The notes under the pieces were generated by a model. It saw only the letters and a list, made by a program, of their open reading frames with translations. It was not told the origin of the DNA and did no database searches. 64,000 bases of DNA from the NCBI RefSeq assembly GCF_007994135.1, contig NZ_VLKF01000001.1, positions 620,001 to 684,000 on the forward strand. The letters run 5' to 3'. How positions within the stretch are numbered: the stretch's first letter is position 1; every line of letters begins with the position of its first letter. Source of the DNA: Modestobacter roseus (lineage in GTDB: Bacteria; Actinomycetota; Actinomycetes; Mycobacteriales; Geodermatophilaceae). This document shows, one piece after another, positions 1 to 9,326 of this stretch. The translations under genes were made by a program, and so were the position numbers.

Positions 1-1098
1 GCCGAGGTCACCTCGCTGGGCCTGGTGCAGATGACCCGCAAGCGGGTCGGCCAGGGCCTGCTGGAGGTCTTCTCCGAGCCGTGCGAGCACTGCCGTGGCC
101 GGGGTGTGCTGGTGCACACCGACCCGGTCGACGACAAGAAGCGCTCGGGCGGGAACGGCGGCGGCAACGGGAACGGCGGCGGGAACGGGAACGGCAACGG
201 CGGCGGGAGCGGCGGCGGCCGCAACCGCGACCAGCAGCGCGCCGACAACGCCGGCAGGAGCTCGGGCAAGGACCAGTCCAAGGACCAGTCCAAGGACCAG
301 GGCGGGGACCAGGGCAGGGACCAGGGCAGGGAGTCGGGCCGGGAGTCGCGGCCGGACCCCTCCGCCGCGGAGGCCGGTGTCGCCGCCGAGGCCACGCCGT
401 CGGACGAGACGTCCGGCGCGGTGGCCGGCGCTGCGGCCGCCGGCGAGGAGCTGGGCGGCGAGTCCGGCTCCGAGGGACGCAGCAGCCGGCGCAGCCGAGG
501 ACGACGTGGGCGCGGGCAGTCCGGTGAGGCCCGGGCGGCCGAGGACGCGGCGGTGCTCGCCGCCGCCGGCGAGTCCGGTGCCGCGGCGACGCCGGAGCCG
601 GCCGAGTCGGGCAGCGACGCGCAGCCCGAGGCGGCCACCCCCGACACGCTGCTGGCCGGTCGCATCGCCGACACCCCGCTGGCCCCCGCGGTCGGGCGGG
701 ACGAGGTGGCCACGGGCCTGCAGGAGGCTTCGCAGGACGCCTCCCAGCCCGTCCGGGGGTCCCAGCCGATGGCGGCGCCGGACGCACCGGTCCCGCCGGT
801 CGTCGTGGCGCCGCTGCCGGTGGCCGAGCCGGCGCAGTCGGCTCCTGAGGCCACGGCTCCTGAGACCACGGCTCCTGAGACCACGGCTCCTGAGACCACG
901 GCTCCTGAGACCACGGCTCCTGAGACCACGGCTCCTGAGACCACGGCTCCCGAGGCCGTGGCTCCCGAGGCCGTGGCTCCCGAGGCCGTGGCTCCCGAGG
1001 CCGCAGCTCCCGAGGTCGTGGCGCCCGAGGCTGCCGCGCCCGCACGGCCGCGTCGTCGCCGGGCGGCGTCCCGCCCGGCGGGGCCGCCGGCCTCGTAG
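1..1098 (+). CDS. rne: Ribonuclease E/G, C-terminal part (5' end outside window)
   Basis: Endoribonuclease of RNA processing and decay. The frame is open from base 1, so the start lies upstream. The first ~30 residues match the end of the RNase E/G catalytic region (LGLVQMTRKRVGQGLLEVF, then CEHCRGRG, the small cysteine motif). The rest is a disordered tail typical of actinobacterial RNase E: a Gly/Asn run (about 145-215), KDQS repeats (about 270-300), acidic/Ala stretches, and a 15-base tandem repeat encoding APETT/APEAV (841-1035) before a basic end. Such tails usually scaffold protein or RNA partners (family knowledge). The stop is TAG (1096-1098). It precedes rplU, a common order. The family call is firm; E versus G is not resolved. 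Confidence 0.9.
   Translation, partial: AEVTSLGLVQMTRKRVGQGLLEVFSEPCEHCRGRGVLVHTDPVDDKKRSGGNGGGNGNGGGNGNGNGGGSGGGRNRDQQRADNAGRSSGKDQSKDQSKDQGGDQGRDQGRESGRESRPDPSAAEAGVAAEATPSDETSGAVAGAAAAGEELGGESGSEGRSSRRSRGRRGRGQSGEARAAEDAAVLAAAGESGAAATPEPAESGSDAQPEAATPDTLLAGRIADTPLAPAVGRDEVATGLQEASQDASQPVRGSQPMAAPDAPVPPVVVAPLPVAEPAQSAPEATAPETTAPETTAPETTAPETTAPETTAPETTAPEAVAPEAVAPEAVAPEAAAPEVVAPEAAAPARPRRRRAASRPAGPPAS
841..1035 (+). repeat. 15-bp in-frame tandem repeat in the RNase E/G tail
   Basis: Thirteen consecutive 15-base units. One is gctcctgaggccacg, six are gctcctgagaccacg (856-945), then units of the form gctcccgaggccgtg that decay toward 1035. Each unit encodes APE plus two small residues. Near-identity of the middle units suggests recent slippage or unequal exchange, so copy number is likely to vary between strains. 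Confidence 0.95.
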
Positions 1099-1120
1099 CC
1101 GGGCCGGCCCACAGGCCACG

Positions 1121-1151
1121 TTCGACCCGGACGGCCGGGCTCGGGTACGCT
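1121..1151 (+). promoter_or_regulatory. Candidate promoter of rplU-rpmA
   Basis: TTCGAC (1121-1126) and TACGCT (1146-1151) are separated by 19 bases, a loose match to the housekeeping promoter. It would give a leader of about 140 nt before rplU. Ribosomal protein leaders are often autoregulatory, but I cannot identify a known L21 leader fold by eye. Confidence 0.35.
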
Positions 1152-1295
1152 GGCCGGGTTGCCGCTGCGCGGAGGCACGTCGAGTGCCCGGCGCTTCACC
1201 TCAGCAGAGGTCGGCGGCCCGTCCAGCACCTGGCCACCGTGCCGGAGTGCGTGCAGGACACAGTGCTGGATACGTAGGAACCGATCGAGGAGTCA

Positions 1296-1610
1296 GTGGT
1301 GTACGCAGTCGTCAAGGCCGGTGGAGCGCAGCACAAGGTGGGTGTCGGTGACACGTTCACCATCAACCGCCTCGCCGGGGAGGCCGGTGACACGATCACC
1401 CTTCCGGCCCTGCTGCTGGTCGACGGCGACACCGTCACCACCGACGCGCAGGCGCTGGCCGGCGTGACCGTGACCGGCGAGATCGTCGAGCACGGCAAGG
1501 GCCCGAAGATCAAGATCCACAAGTTCAAGAACAAGACCGGGTACCACAAGCGGCAGGGGCACCGTCAGCCCCTGACCAGCGTCGTGGTCCGCGACATCAC
1601 GAAGGGCTGA
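1296..1610 (+). CDS. rplU: 50S ribosomal protein L21
   Basis: Structural protein of the large ribosomal subunit that binds 23S rRNA. The 104-residue product has the L21 N-terminus ([19 protein letters not shown]), the internal [27 protein letters not shown]-binding segment and the family's normal length. The start is GTG at 1296, preceded by CGAGGAG at 1286-1292; a second GTG follows directly at 1299. rpmA follows 7 bases after the stop, the near-universal rplU-rpmA-obg order. Confidence 0.97.
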   Translation: MVYAVVKAGGAQHKVGVGDTFTINRLAGEAGDTITLPALLLVDGDTVTTDAQALAGVTVTGEIVEHGKGPKIKIHKFKNKTGYHKRQGHRQPLTSVVVRDITKG

Positions 1611-1617
1611 CGACGAC

Positions 1618-1893
1618 ATGGCACACAAGAAGGGCGCCTCGTCCTCACGCAACGGCCGCGACTCGAACGCCCAGCGCCTGGGCGTGAAGCGGTTCGGCGG
1701 TCAGGTCGTCAAGGCCGGCGAGATCATCGTCCGCCAGCGCGGCACCCACTTCCACCCGGGTCTCGGCGTCGGCCGGGGCAAGGACGACACGCTGTTCGCG
1801 CTCGTCCCCGGCTCGGTGACCTTCGGGTTCCGCCGTGGTCGTCGCGAGGTCGCGATCTCGGCCGTCCCGGCCCGCGAGACCGTCTCGGCCTGA
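1618..1893 (+). CDS. rpmA: 50S ribosomal protein L27
   Basis: Large-subunit protein near the peptidyl transferase centre. The 91-residue product begins [20 protein letters not shown], the L27 signature without the N-terminal extension that Firmicutes cleave. It includes [22 protein letters not shown]. It is co-transcribed with rplU and followed by a strong intrinsic terminator (1921-1965). Confidence 0.97.
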   Translation: MAHKKGASSSRNGRDSNAQRLGVKRFGGQVVKAGEIIVRQRGTHFHPGLGVGRGKDDTLFALVPGSVTFGFRRGRREVAISAVPARETVSA

Positions 1894-1920
1894 GCACCAC
1901 CCAGTTCCACCAGCTCTGAG

Positions 1921-1965
1921 GGGTGGCGGCGCCGGACTCCGGCGCCGCCACCCGTTTCCCTTTCC
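1921..1965 (+). terminator. Intrinsic terminator of rplU-rpmA
   Basis: Perfect 15-bp stem, GGGTGGCGGCGCCGG (1921-1935) with its complement (1939-1953), a 3-nt loop ACT, and a pyrimidine-rich tail gtttcccttt. It separates the ribosomal operon from obg. Confidence 0.93.
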
Positions 1966-2000
1966 GGACAGTTCGGCCGTAACGCAGAGAGGCGGCGATC

Positions 2001-3491
2001 ATGGCCGCTTTCGTCGACCGCGTGACGGTCCACGTGGCCGCGGGCAAGGGTGCCAACGGGGTCAGCTCCGTGCACCGCGAGAAGTTCAAGCCCCTCGGTG
2101 GGCCCGACGGCGGGAACGGCGGCGACGGCGGCGACGTCGTCGTCCAGGTCGACCCGAGCGTGCACACCCTGCTGGACTTCCACCACCACCCGCACCAGAA
2201 GGCCGGCAACGGCAAGCAGGCCGCCGGCAACTACCGCAACGGTGGCCGCGGTGAGGACCTGGTGCTCGGTGTGCCCTCCGGCACCGTGGTGAGCATCGGT
2301 GGCCAGCCCGTGGTCGACCTGGTCGGCGCCGGGGCCCGCTTCGTGCTCGCCCGCGGTGGCAAGGGCGGGCTGGGCAACGCCGCGCTGGCCAACGCGCGCC
2401 GCAAGGCCCCCGGCTTCGCCCTGCTCGGCGAGCCCGGCGAGGCCGTGGACGCCGTCCTGGAGCTCAAGAGCATCGCCGACGTCGGGCTGGTCGGGTACCC
2501 CTCGGCGGGCAAGTCCTCGCTGGTGGCCGCGATGTCCGCGGCCCGGCCGAAGATCGCCGACTACCCGTTCACCACGCTCGTGCCGCAGCTGGGCGTCATC
2601 CGCTCCGGCGACACCACGTACACGATGGCTGACGTGCCCGGCCTCATCCCCGGCGCCTCGGTGGGCAAGGGCCTCGGCCTGGAGTTCCTCCGGCACGTCG
2701 AGCGCTGCGCGGTGCTGGTGCACGTCGTCGACATGGCCACGATGGAGCCCGGGCGTGACCCGGAGACCGACATCGAGGCGCTCGAGCACGAGCTGCGCGA
2801 GTACGGCGGTGAGGAGCTGGACCTGGTGGGCCGGTTGCGGATCGCCGTGCTCAACAAGATCGACGTCCCGGACGGCCGGGAACTCGTCGACCTGGTCCGC
2901 GCCTCGCTCGAGGAGCGTGGCCTGACGGTCTTCCCGATCAGCGCGGCCACCGGTGAGGGCCTGGCCGAGCTGGGCTTCGCCCTCGCGGCCGCCGTCGAGG
3001 AGCACCGCGCCGCGCTGCCCGAGCTCCCGGCGGCCCCGGTCACCCTGACCCCGCGCGCGGTCGACGACGGCGGGTTCACCGTCGAGCCCGACCCGCGCAC
3101 CGACGGCTGGCTGGTGCGCGGTGTCCGCCCCGAGCGCTGGGTCCGGCAGACCGACTTCAGCAACGACGAGGCCGTGGGCTACCTCGCCGACCGGCTCAAC
3201 CGGCTGGGCGTGGAGGAGGAGCTGGCCAAGGTCGGCGCCGTCCCCGGCGACGCCGTCACCGTCGGCGACGTCACCTTCGACTGGGAGCCGACGCTGCCCG
3301 CCGGCACGCTCAGCATCGAGGAGACCGCGGGTCTCGGCGGCCGGGGCACCGACACGCGGCTGGAGACGAACACCCGGCTCTCCGCCGACGAGCGACTGGC
3401 GGCGAAGAAGGCCCGGCGGCTGCCCTACGAGCTGGCCGACGCCGACGGCTCGTTCGACCAGGACCTCCTCGAGGGCGACCGCGACCGGTGA
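2001..3491 (+). CDS. obg: GTPase Obg/CgtA
   Basis: Essential ribosome-associated GTPase acting in 50S maturation and stress control. It has 496 residues: the glycine-rich Obg fold (1-158; [17 protein letters not shown] is typical), a G domain with GYPSAGKSS near 165, DVPGL and NKID, and an OCT domain (about 345-425) of the actinobacterial/Firmicute type. ATG is preceded by GAGAGGCGG. A TAACGC (1979-1984) could be its own -10 after the rpmA terminator. It overlaps proB by 4 bases (GTGA). Confidence 0.96.
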   Translation: MAAFVDRVTVHVAAGKGANGVSSVHREKFKPLGGPDGGNGGDGGDVVVQVDPSVHTLLDFHHHPHQKAGNGKQAAGNYRNGGRGEDLVLGVPSGTVVSIGGQPVVDLVGAGARFVLARGGKGGLGNAALANARRKAPGFALLGEPGEAVDAVLELKSIADVGLVGYPSAGKSSLVAAMSAARPKIADYPFTTLVPQLGVIRSGDTTYTMADVPGLIPGASVGKGLGLEFLRHVERCAVLVHVVDMATMEPGRDPETDIEALEHELREYGGEELDLVGRLRIAVLNKIDVPDGRELVDLVRASLEERGLTVFPISAATGEGLAELGFALAAAVEEHRAALPELPAAPVTLTPRAVDDGGFTVEPDPRTDGWLVRGVRPERWVRQTDFSNDEAVGYLADRLNRLGVEEELAKVGAVPGDAVTVGDVTFDWEPTLPAGTLSIEETAGLGGRGTDTRLETNTRLSADERLAAKKARRLPYELADADGSFDQDLLEGDRDR

Positions 3492-4609
3492 GCGTGCGGG
3501 CGGAGATCGCCGGCGCGCAGCGGGTGGTCGTGAAGGTGGGGTCCTCGTCGCTGACCACGCTGCCCGGCGGGCTGGACGAGGACCGGCTGCGCGCGCTGGT
3601 CGACGTCCTGGGCGCGCTGCGCACGGCCGGCCGGGAGGTCGTGCTCGTCTCCTCCGGAGCGATCGCCGCCGGCCTGGCGCCGCTGGGGCTGGACAGCCGC
3701 CCCCGTGACCTGGCCACCGCCCAGGCGGCGGCCAGCGTCGGGCAGCTGCGCCTGGTGCAGACCTACGCCGACGCCTTCGCCGGGCACGGGGTGACCGTCG
3801 GGCAGGTGCTGCTCACCGCCGACGACCTCACCCGGCGCAGCCACTACCGGAACGCCCGGCAGACCGTCGAGCGGCTGCTCGCGCTCGGCGTGCTGCCGGT
3901 CGTCAACGAGAACGACACGGTCGCCACCGAGGAGATCCGGTTCGGCGACAACGACCGGCTCGCCGCGCTGGTGGCGCACCTCGCGGTCGCCGACGCGCTC
4001 GTGCTCCTCTCCGACGTCGACGGCGTCTACGACGGCGACCCGCGCACCGGCCCCGCCCAGCTGGTCGACACCGTGCGCAGCCGCGAGGACCTCGCCGCGG
4101 TGGCCCTCGGCTCGGCCAGCCGCAACGGCGTCGGCACCGGCGGCATGGCCACCAAGGTGGAGGCGGCCTTCATCGCCTCCGCGGCCGGGGTGCCCGTCGT
4201 GGTCACCTCGACGCCGCAGGCGGCCGCCGCGCTGGCGGGGGAGCGGGTGGGCACCCTGTTCGCGCCCAGCGGCCGGCGTCCCTCCGCCCGGCAGTTCTGG
4301 CTGCGCTACGCCAGCCGCCCCCGCGGGCGGCTGCTGCTCGACGACGGTGCCGTGCGCGCCGTCCGTGAGCGGCACGCCTCGTTGCTGGCGGCCGGCATCA
4401 CCGGGGTGGCCGGGGAGTTCCTGGCCGACGACCCGGTCGAGCTGGTGGGCCCCGACGGCGTCGTCGTCGCCCGGGGGCTGGTGGCCTACGACGCCCGCGA
4501 GCTGCCCGCCCTGCTCGGCCGCAAGACCGGCGACCTCGACCCGGAGCACCGCCGCGAAGTCGTGCACCGCGACGAGATGGTCCTCGTCGGTCGGCGGGCA
4601 CCGGCCTGA
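3488..4609 (+). CDS. proB: Glutamate 5-kinase
   Basis: First step of proline synthesis: ATP-dependent phosphorylation of L-glutamate to glutamyl 5-phosphate. It has 373 residues: amino-acid-kinase fold (1 to about 255, starting [11 protein letters not shown], with VNENDTVAT and [11 protein letters not shown]) and a C-terminal PUA domain (about 280-355). GTG overlaps the obg stop, so translation is coupled. The pathway partner proA lies 1.2 kb downstream beyond def and a GNAT gene. Confidence 0.96.
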   Translation: MSVRAEIAGAQRVVVKVGSSSLTTLPGGLDEDRLRALVDVLGALRTAGREVVLVSSGAIAAGLAPLGLDSRPRDLATAQAAASVGQLRLVQTYADAFAGHGVTVGQVLLTADDLTRRSHYRNARQTVERLLALGVLPVVNENDTVATEEIRFGDNDRLAALVAHLAVADALVLLSDVDGVYDGDPRTGPAQLVDTVRSREDLAAVALGSASRNGVGTGGMATKVEAAFIASAAGVPVVVTSTPQAAAALAGERVGTLFAPSGRRPSARQFWLRYASRPRGRLLLDDGAVRAVRERHASLLAAGITGVAGEFLADDPVELVGPDGVVVARGLVAYDARELPALLGRKTGDLDPEHRREVVHRDEMVLVGRRAPA

Positions 4610-4622
4610 GAGACTGCCCGGC

Positions 4623-5102
4623 GTGAGCGTGCGACCCATCCGCGAGATCGGTGACCCGGTGCTGCGCACCCCGGCCGACCCGATCCGCGTCTTCGACAAG
4701 GACCTGGCCGCGCTCGTCCGCGACCTGGAGGAGACCGTCGACCACCCCGGCCGGGCCGGGGTGGCGGCCACCCAGATCGGGGTGGGGCTCCGGGTGTTCT
4801 CCTACAACGTCGACGGCGTGATCGGGCACCTGGTGAACCCGGTGATCACCGAGCGGTCCGAGGAGACCCAGGACGACGACGAGGGCTGCCTGTCCATCCC
4901 CGGGCTGTACGCGCCCACCGTGCGGGCGATGCACTGCGTCGCCGAGGGCTTCGACGTGCACGGGGAGCCGCTGCGGCTGGAGGGCAGCGGGCTGATGGCG
5001 CGCTGCCTGCAGCACGAGGTCGACCACCTGGACGGGAAGCTGTTCGTCGACCGACTGACCGGGGACGCCCGCAAGCAGGCCATGCGGGCCCTGCGTGCCT
5101 GA
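4623..5102 (+). CDS. def: Peptide deformylase
   Basis: Removes the formyl group from nascent N-terminal fMet using a metal ion. Of 159 residues, all three family motifs are present: GVAATQIGVG (motif 1), EGCLS (motif 2, metal Cys) and QHEVDH (motif 3, HExxH). The same frame is open far upstream, but GTG 4623 gives the canonical N-terminus SVRPIREIGDPVLRTP. It sits 13 bases after proB. Confidence 0.96.
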   Translation: MSVRPIREIGDPVLRTPADPIRVFDKDLAALVRDLEETVDHPGRAGVAATQIGVGLRVFSYNVDGVIGHLVNPVITERSEETQDDDEGCLSIPGLYAPTVRAMHCVAEGFDVHGEPLRLEGSGLMARCLQHEVDHLDGKLFVDRLTGDARKQAMRALRA

Positions 5103-5105
5103 GAC

Positions 5106-5729
5106 GTGCACCTGATGGCCGCGTGGCAGCCGGTCACCCTGACCGGCCGGCTGGTGACCCTTTCACCGCTGTCCCTCGCCGACGCCCCCGACCTGGCGGT
5201 CGCCGCGGCCGACGGACGGCTGTGGGAGCTCTGGTACACCTCGGTGCCCACGCCCGAGGCCATGGCCGACGACGTGGCGGCCAAGCTCGCCGCGCAGGAG
5301 GCGGGCACGATGCTGCCCTTCGTCGTCCGCCGCCGCGGCACCGGTGACGCGCTCGGGGTGACGACGTACTGCAGCGTCGACCGGGAGACGCCGCGGCTGG
5401 AGATCGGCTACACCTGGACCCGGGCCTCGGCCCAGCGCACCGGGGTGAACACCGAGAGCAAGCTGCTGCTGCTGGCGCACGCCTTCGAGGTGCTCAGCTG
5501 CGTCGCCGTGGAGTTCCGCACGCACTGGCACAACCGGCAGTCCCGGACGGCGATCGCCGCGCTCGGCGCCCGGCAGGACGGCGTGCTGCGTGCCCACCGC
5601 CGGCAGCCCGACGGGTCGCTGCGGGACACCGTGGTCTTCTCCATCACCTCGACCGAGTGGCCGGCGGTGCGCAGCGACCTCCGCTCCCGCCTGGCCCGGC
5701 ACTCCGCACCCCCGTCTCCCCAGGCATAG
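5106..5729 (+). CDS. GNAT-family N-acetyltransferase (RimJ/RimL-like)
   Basis: 207 residues with the layout of RimJ/RimL-type acetyltransferases: LTGRLVTLSPLSLADAPDL at the N-terminus, a central YTWTRASAQRTGVNTESKLLLLAHAFEVL segment (acetyl-CoA loop region), then FRTHWHNRQSRTAIAALGA, typical of the family. The substrate is unknown. It starts 3 bases after def (GTG 5106; ATG 5115 is an alternative), so it is probably in that operon. It ends in TAG (5727-5729), followed at once by a terminator hairpin. Confidence 0.85.
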   Translation: MHLMAAWQPVTLTGRLVTLSPLSLADAPDLAVAAADGRLWELWYTSVPTPEAMADDVAAKLAAQEAGTMLPFVVRRRGTGDALGVTTYCSVDRETPRLEIGYTWTRASAQRTGVNTESKLLLLAHAFEVLSCVAVEFRTHWHNRQSRTAIAALGARQDGVLRAHRRQPDGSLRDTVVFSITSTEWPAVRSDLRSRLARHSAPPSPQA

Positions 5730-5731
5730 GA

Positions 5732-5775
5732 GGCTCTGCACCCGGTTCCGGGGCCGGAATCGGGTGCAGAGCCCC
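5732..5775 (+). terminator. Terminator-like hairpin before proA
   Basis: GGCTCTGCACCCG (5732-5744) pairs perfectly with CGGGTGCAGAGCC (5761-5773), with a further inner TTCCG/CGGAA stem. It begins 2 bases after the TAG stop of the acetyltransferase gene. There is no strong T tract, as is common in actinobacteria. Confidence 0.8.
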
Positions 5776-5797
5776 CTGTGCCTCGCCGGGCGCCGCG

Positions 5798-5812
5798 TAA
5801 CCTCGGCGCGTG
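5798..5812 (+). promoter_or_regulatory. -10 element placing proA on a leaderless mRNA
   Basis: TAACCT (5798-5803) lies 6 bases before the GTG start (5810). Transcription would begin at or next to the start codon, so no ribosome binding site is expected. The pattern recurs at nadD, degV, comEA, selD and others in this window. Confidence 0.65.
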
Positions 5813-7060
5813 TCCGACGCCGACTTCCCGCTGATCGGCGCCGCCGCGGCGCGTGCCCGCGAGGCCGCCCGCGTGCTGCGCACCCTTCCCACCGAGACCA
5901 AGGACGCCGCGCTGGCCGCGATGGCCGAGGCGCTGGTCGAACGGGCCGACGAGGTGCTGGCCGCCAACGCCGCCGACGTCGAGGCCGCGGCGGCCGACGG
6001 CACCCCCGACTCCGTGCTCGACCGGCTCCGGCTGGACCGGCCGCGGGTGGCGGGGGTGGCCGACGCGCTGCGTCAGCTGATCGCGCTGCCCGACCCGGTG
6101 GGCGACGTCGTCCGTGGGTCGACGCTGGCCAACGGGCTCCAGCTGCGCCAGGTCCGGGTGCCGCTCGGTGTGGTGGGCATCGTCTACGAAGCCCGCCCCA
6201 ACGTGACCGTCGACGCCGCGGGGCTGTGCCTGAAGAGCGGCAACGCGGCGCTGCTGCGCGGGTCGGCGTCGGCGCACCGCACCAACACCGCGCTGGTGGC
6301 CGTGCTCACCGAGGCCGCGGAGAAGGCCGGTCTGCCGGCCGGGTCGATCGCCCTGCTGCCCGCCGAGCGGGCGTCGGTGGGCGAGCTGCTGGCCGCCCGC
6401 GGGCTGGTCGACGTGGTCATCCCGCGCGGTGGGGCGTCGCTGATCCAGCGGGTCGTCCGCGAGGCCGTCGTGCCGGTGATCGAGACCGGGGTCGGCAACT
6501 GCCACGTCTACGTCGACGCCTCGGCCGATCCGGCGATGGCCGAGGCGATCGTGTTGAACGCCAAGACGTCCCGGGTCAGCGTGTGCAACTCCGCGGAGAC
6601 GCTGCTGGTGCACCGCGACGTCCCCTTCCTGCCGCGGCTGCTCACGGCCCTGGCCGAGGCGGGCGTGACGCTGCACGGCGACGACGCGGCCCGGGAGGCG
6701 CACGTCGGCGTCCTGCCGGCCACCGACGAGGACTGGGCGACCGAGTACTTGTCGCTGGACATGGCGGTGCGGGTGGTCGACGACCTCACCGGCGCGCTGG
6801 ACCACATCAGCCGGTGGGGGAGCGGGCACTCCGAGGCGATCGTCGCCGACTCCGCCGCGGCGATCGCCGCCTTCACCGCGGGGGTGGACGCCGCCGCGGT
6901 GCTGGTCAACGCCTCGACCCGGTTCACCGACGGGGGCGAGTTCGGCTTCGGTGCCGAGATCGGCATCTCGACCCAGAAGCTGCACGCGCGTGGACCGCTG
7001 GGCCTGCCGGAGCTGACCTCGACCACCTACGTGGTGACCGGCAGCGGCCACGTCCGCTGA
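5810..7060 (+). CDS. proA: Gamma-glutamyl phosphate reductase
   Basis: NADPH-dependent reduction of glutamyl 5-phosphate to glutamate semialdehyde, the second step of proline synthesis. It has 416 residues of the aldehyde dehydrogenase superfamily. Visible features are the [19 protein letters not shown] start of the nucleotide-binding core, the active-site Cys in [13 protein letters not shown] (about residue 260), and the family C-terminus [22 protein letters not shown]. It is separated from proB-def by a terminator and has its own -10. Confidence 0.96.
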   Translation: MSDADFPLIGAAAARAREAARVLRTLPTETKDAALAAMAEALVERADEVLAANAADVEAAAADGTPDSVLDRLRLDRPRVAGVADALRQLIALPDPVGDVVRGSTLANGLQLRQVRVPLGVVGIVYEARPNVTVDAAGLCLKSGNAALLRGSASAHRTNTALVAVLTEAAEKAGLPAGSIALLPAERASVGELLAARGLVDVVIPRGGASLIQRVVREAVVPVIETGVGNCHVYVDASADPAMAEAIVLNAKTSRVSVCNSAETLLVHRDVPFLPRLLTALAEAGVTLHGDDAAREAHVGVLPATDEDWATEYLSLDMAVRVVDDLTGALDHISRWGSGHSEAIVADSAAAIAAFTAGVDAAAVLVNASTRFTDGGEFGFGAEIGISTQKLHARGPLGLPELTSTTYVVTGSGHVR

Positions 7061-7279
7061 CGGCGTCGCCGACGCCCGGGGGCATGCCAAGCGAGACAAC
7101 ACCGTCCACATGTGTCAGGGTGTGCGGCGGCGGGCGGCTGCCCGCGGGCGCCCGGGATCTCCCACGGGGGGACCGGCGGCACGGGGGCGCCGGTCTCCGG
7201 GCCGCGCGACGGCGGCCGTCCGCCCCGCCCTCGTCCGCCCCGCCTTCGTCCGCCCGGTCCGATCACGGCCGCCCGAGCC

Positions 7280-7308
7280 GGGATCCGGTGGTCGGCCGAC
7301 CGGATCCC
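7280..7308. repeat. Inverted repeat upstream of nadD
   Basis: GGGATCCGGT (7280-7289) and ACCGGATCCC (7299-7308) are perfect complements around a 9-base core that is itself nearly palindromic. It lies in the proA-nadD gap (7061-7332), just upstream of the nadD -10. About 7219-7257 there is also a 15-base tandem repeat (cgtccgccccgccct type, 2.6 copies). It could be a late proA terminator or an operator; I cannot decide. Confidence 0.6.
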
Positions 7309-7320
7309 GCGGCGCCGGGC

Positions 7321-7335
7321 TAGGCTCGGTCGGTG
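7321..7335 (+). promoter_or_regulatory. -10 element of nadD (leaderless)
   Basis: TAGGCT (7321-7326), then 6 bases, then GTG (7333). This spacing puts the transcription start at the start codon. Confidence 0.65.
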
Positions 7336-8043
7336 GCAGCGCGTCGACTCGGGGTGATGGGTGGCACGTTCGACCCCATCCACCACGGTCACCTGGTGGC
7401 CGCCAGCGAGGTGGCCGAGCTGTTCGGACTGGACGAGGTCGTCTTCGTCCCGACCGGCCAGCCCTGGCAGAAGTCCGAGCGCGGGGTCAGCCCCGCCGAG
7501 GACCGCTACCTCATGACGGTGATCGCCACCGCGTCCAACCCCCGTTTCTCGGTCAGCCGCGTCGACGTCGACCGCGGCGGGCCCACCTACACCATCGACA
7601 CCCTGCAGGACCTGCACCGCGAGCACCCGGACAGCGAGCTGTTCTTCATCACCGGTGCCGACGCCCTCGCCCAGATCGTCGGCTGGCGGGACACCGACAA
7701 GCTCTTCGACCTGGCGCACTTCGTCGGGGTGACCCGGCCGGGCTACCAGCTCGGGGACGCCGATCTCCCGCCGGGCGCGGTGAGCCTCGTCGAGGTGCCG
7801 GCGCTGGCGATCAGCTCCACCGACTGCCGCGACCGCGTGCAGCGGGGCCGGCCGGTCTGGTACCTGGTCCCCGACGGCGTGGTGCAGTACATCGAGAAGC
7901 GCGGTCTCTACCGCGCCGAGCGGGCCGGACGCCCCGCGGTCGGCCGCCCGGCCACGGGCCGGCGTGCACCCGAGCCGACACTGCCCGACGACCCAGCCCC
8001 CGGGGACACCCCGTCCCCCGACCTGCAGGAGATCCCCCGATGA
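7333..8043 (+). CDS. nadD: Nicotinate-nucleotide adenylyltransferase
   Basis: Adenylates nicotinate mononucleotide to deamido-NAD in NAD synthesis. The 236-residue product has the nucleotidyltransferase motif [10 protein letters not shown] at the N-terminus, [11 protein letters not shown], and a C-terminal [10 protein letters not shown] at the place of the ISSTxIR signature. A Pro-rich tail of about 35 residues follows. It is the first gene of nadD-rsfS-phosphatase, as in mycobacteria, and overlaps rsfS by 4 bases (ATGA). Confidence 0.95.
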   Translation: MAARRLGVMGGTFDPIHHGHLVAASEVAELFGLDEVVFVPTGQPWQKSERGVSPAEDRYLMTVIATASNPRFSVSRVDVDRGGPTYTIDTLQDLHREHPDSELFFITGADALAQIVGWRDTDKLFDLAHFVGVTRPGYQLGDADLPPGAVSLVEVPALAISSTDCRDRVQRGRPVWYLVPDGVVQYIEKRGLYRAERAGRPAVGRPATGRRAPEPTLPDDPAPGDTPSPDLQEIPR

Positions 8044-8498
8044 CCGCCTCGGCCGAGGCCACAGAGACCGCGCTGATCGCCGCGCAGGCCGCCGCGGACA
8101 AGCTCGCCACCGACGTCTCCATCGTCGACGTCAGCGACCGGCTCGCCATCACCGACGCCTTCGTCCTGGCGTCGGCGCCCAACGAGCGCCAGGTGCAGTC
8201 CATCGTCGACGCGGTCGAGGAGAAGCTGCGCGACCACGGGGTCAAGCCCGTGCGACGTGAGGGCGTGGCCGAGTCCCGCTGGGTGCTGCTCGACTTCGTC
8301 GACGTCGTCGTGCACGTCCAGCACGCAGAGGAGCGCGCCTACTACGCCCTCGAACGGCTCTGGAAGGACTGCCCGGTCATCCCCTTCGTCGACCGGGCCG
8401 CGCCGCCCGCCGCCCCGGCGGCCGGCGCCGAGGCGGCCGGGGACGGTGCCCCGGGCGGGTCGCCGGAGGACACCGGGTCGGACGCGACCGACCGGTGA
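8040..8498 (+). CDS. rsfS: Ribosome silencing factor RsfS
   Basis: Binds ribosomal protein L14 and blocks subunit joining when nutrients are scarce. Of 152 residues, the RsfS fold covers 1 to about 115 ([16 protein letters not shown], then [21 protein letters not shown]), followed by an acidic/Ala tail. The frame is open further upstream, but ATG 8040 overlaps the nadD stop and gives the normal N-terminus. It overlaps the next gene by 4 bases. Confidence 0.94.
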   Translation: MTASAEATETALIAAQAAADKLATDVSIVDVSDRLAITDAFVLASAPNERQVQSIVDAVEEKLRDHGVKPVRREGVAESRWVLLDFVDVVVHVQHAEERAYYALERLWKDCPVIPFVDRAAPPAAPAAGAEAAGDGAPGGSPEDTGSDATDR

Positions 8499-9259
8499 GC
8501 GGGGCCGCGCCCAGCACCCCGCCGGTCCGCCGGCTGCTGGTCTGGCGCCACGGCCGCACCGAGTGGAACGCCAGCGGGCGCTTCCAGGGCCAGCTCGACC
8601 CGCCGCTGGACGCCGAGGGCCGGGCGCAGGCTGCCCGCACCGCACCGGTGCTGGCGGCCGCGCTCGACCCGGCCAGCACCGTGCTGGTCTCCAGCGACCT
8701 GCAGCGCGCCCGGGACACCGCCGGAGCCCTGGCGCCGCTGCTCGGACTGCCCGTGCAGGTGGATGCCCGGCTCCGCGAGCACGGTCTGGGCAGCTGGGAG
8801 GGGCTGACCCGCGCGGAGGTCGCCGACCAGCTGCCCGATCAGTACGCGGAGTGGGTCGCCGGGCGTCCGGTGCCCGGCCGCGGCGGGGAGCTGCAGGCCG
8901 ACGTCGCCGCCCGCGCGCTGGCGGCGGTGGCCGAGCTGCCACCGGCCGAGACGGCCGTGCTGGTGACCCACGGGGGCACGGCCGGCCGGCTGCTGGAGGC
9001 GCTGCTGGACCTCGGTCCCGAGCACCGGCGGGTCTTCGGCCCGCTGGGCAACTGCCACTGGAGCGAGCTGTCCTTCCAGGCGTCCGGCTGGCGGTTGATG
9101 CGGCACAACACCGCGGTGCCCACCCCGGGACCCGTCGAGGGTGGCGCAACCGCCCACCGGGACCGCGGACGGTCCGGTTCGGACGTGCCCGACGCGCCGG
9201 TGCCGGCCGCCGGCGCCAGCCCCGAGGAGGCCGCGCCGACGCAGGACGCCGACGCCTGA
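8495..9259 (+). CDS. Histidine phosphatase family protein, probable glucosyl-3-phosphoglycerate phosphatase
   Basis: 254 residues. RHGRTEWN near residue 17 holds the phosphorylated His, LVSSDLQRARDTAGAL and VLVTHGGTAGRL carry the other catalytic Arg and His. In mycobacteria the gene directly after nadD-rsfS encodes GpgP, which dephosphorylates glucosyl-3-phosphoglycerate in methylglucose lipopolysaccharide synthesis. Identity of position supports the same role here, but that is inference; sequence alone only shows a phosphoglycerate-mutase-like phosphatase. The C-terminal 45 residues look disordered. Confidence 0.82.
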   Translation: MSGAAPSTPPVRRLLVWRHGRTEWNASGRFQGQLDPPLDAEGRAQAARTAPVLAAALDPASTVLVSSDLQRARDTAGALAPLLGLPVQVDARLREHGLGSWEGLTRAEVADQLPDQYAEWVAGRPVPGRGGELQADVAARALAAVAELPPAETAVLVTHGGTAGRLLEALLDLGPEHRRVFGPLGNCHWSELSFQASGWRLMRHNTAVPTPGPVEGGATAHRDRGRSGSDVPDAPVPAAGASPEEAAPTQDADA

Positions 9260-9311
9260 GCTCGTGGCGCCCGCGTGACCCGTGGGTGGCGACGCCCGGT
9301 GCGGCGCCGGT

Positions 9312-9326
9312 TAGCCTCCGCCCATG
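9312..9326 (+). promoter_or_regulatory. -10 element of degV (leaderless)
   Basis: TAGCCT (9312-9317), 6 bases, then ATG (9324). Same leaderless geometry as nadD. Confidence 0.65.

Noticed and set aside
1158-1295. L21 leader riboregulator before rplU
   Set aside because: A leader of about 140 nt is plausible, but no known leader consensus could be recognised by eye, so it is not listed as a separate RNA.
5732-5775. Hairpin directly after the TAG of the GNAT gene as a SECIS element
   Set aside because: The acetyltransferase is already full length at the TAG, and reading on gives no conserved extension. A terminator before the proA promoter explains it.
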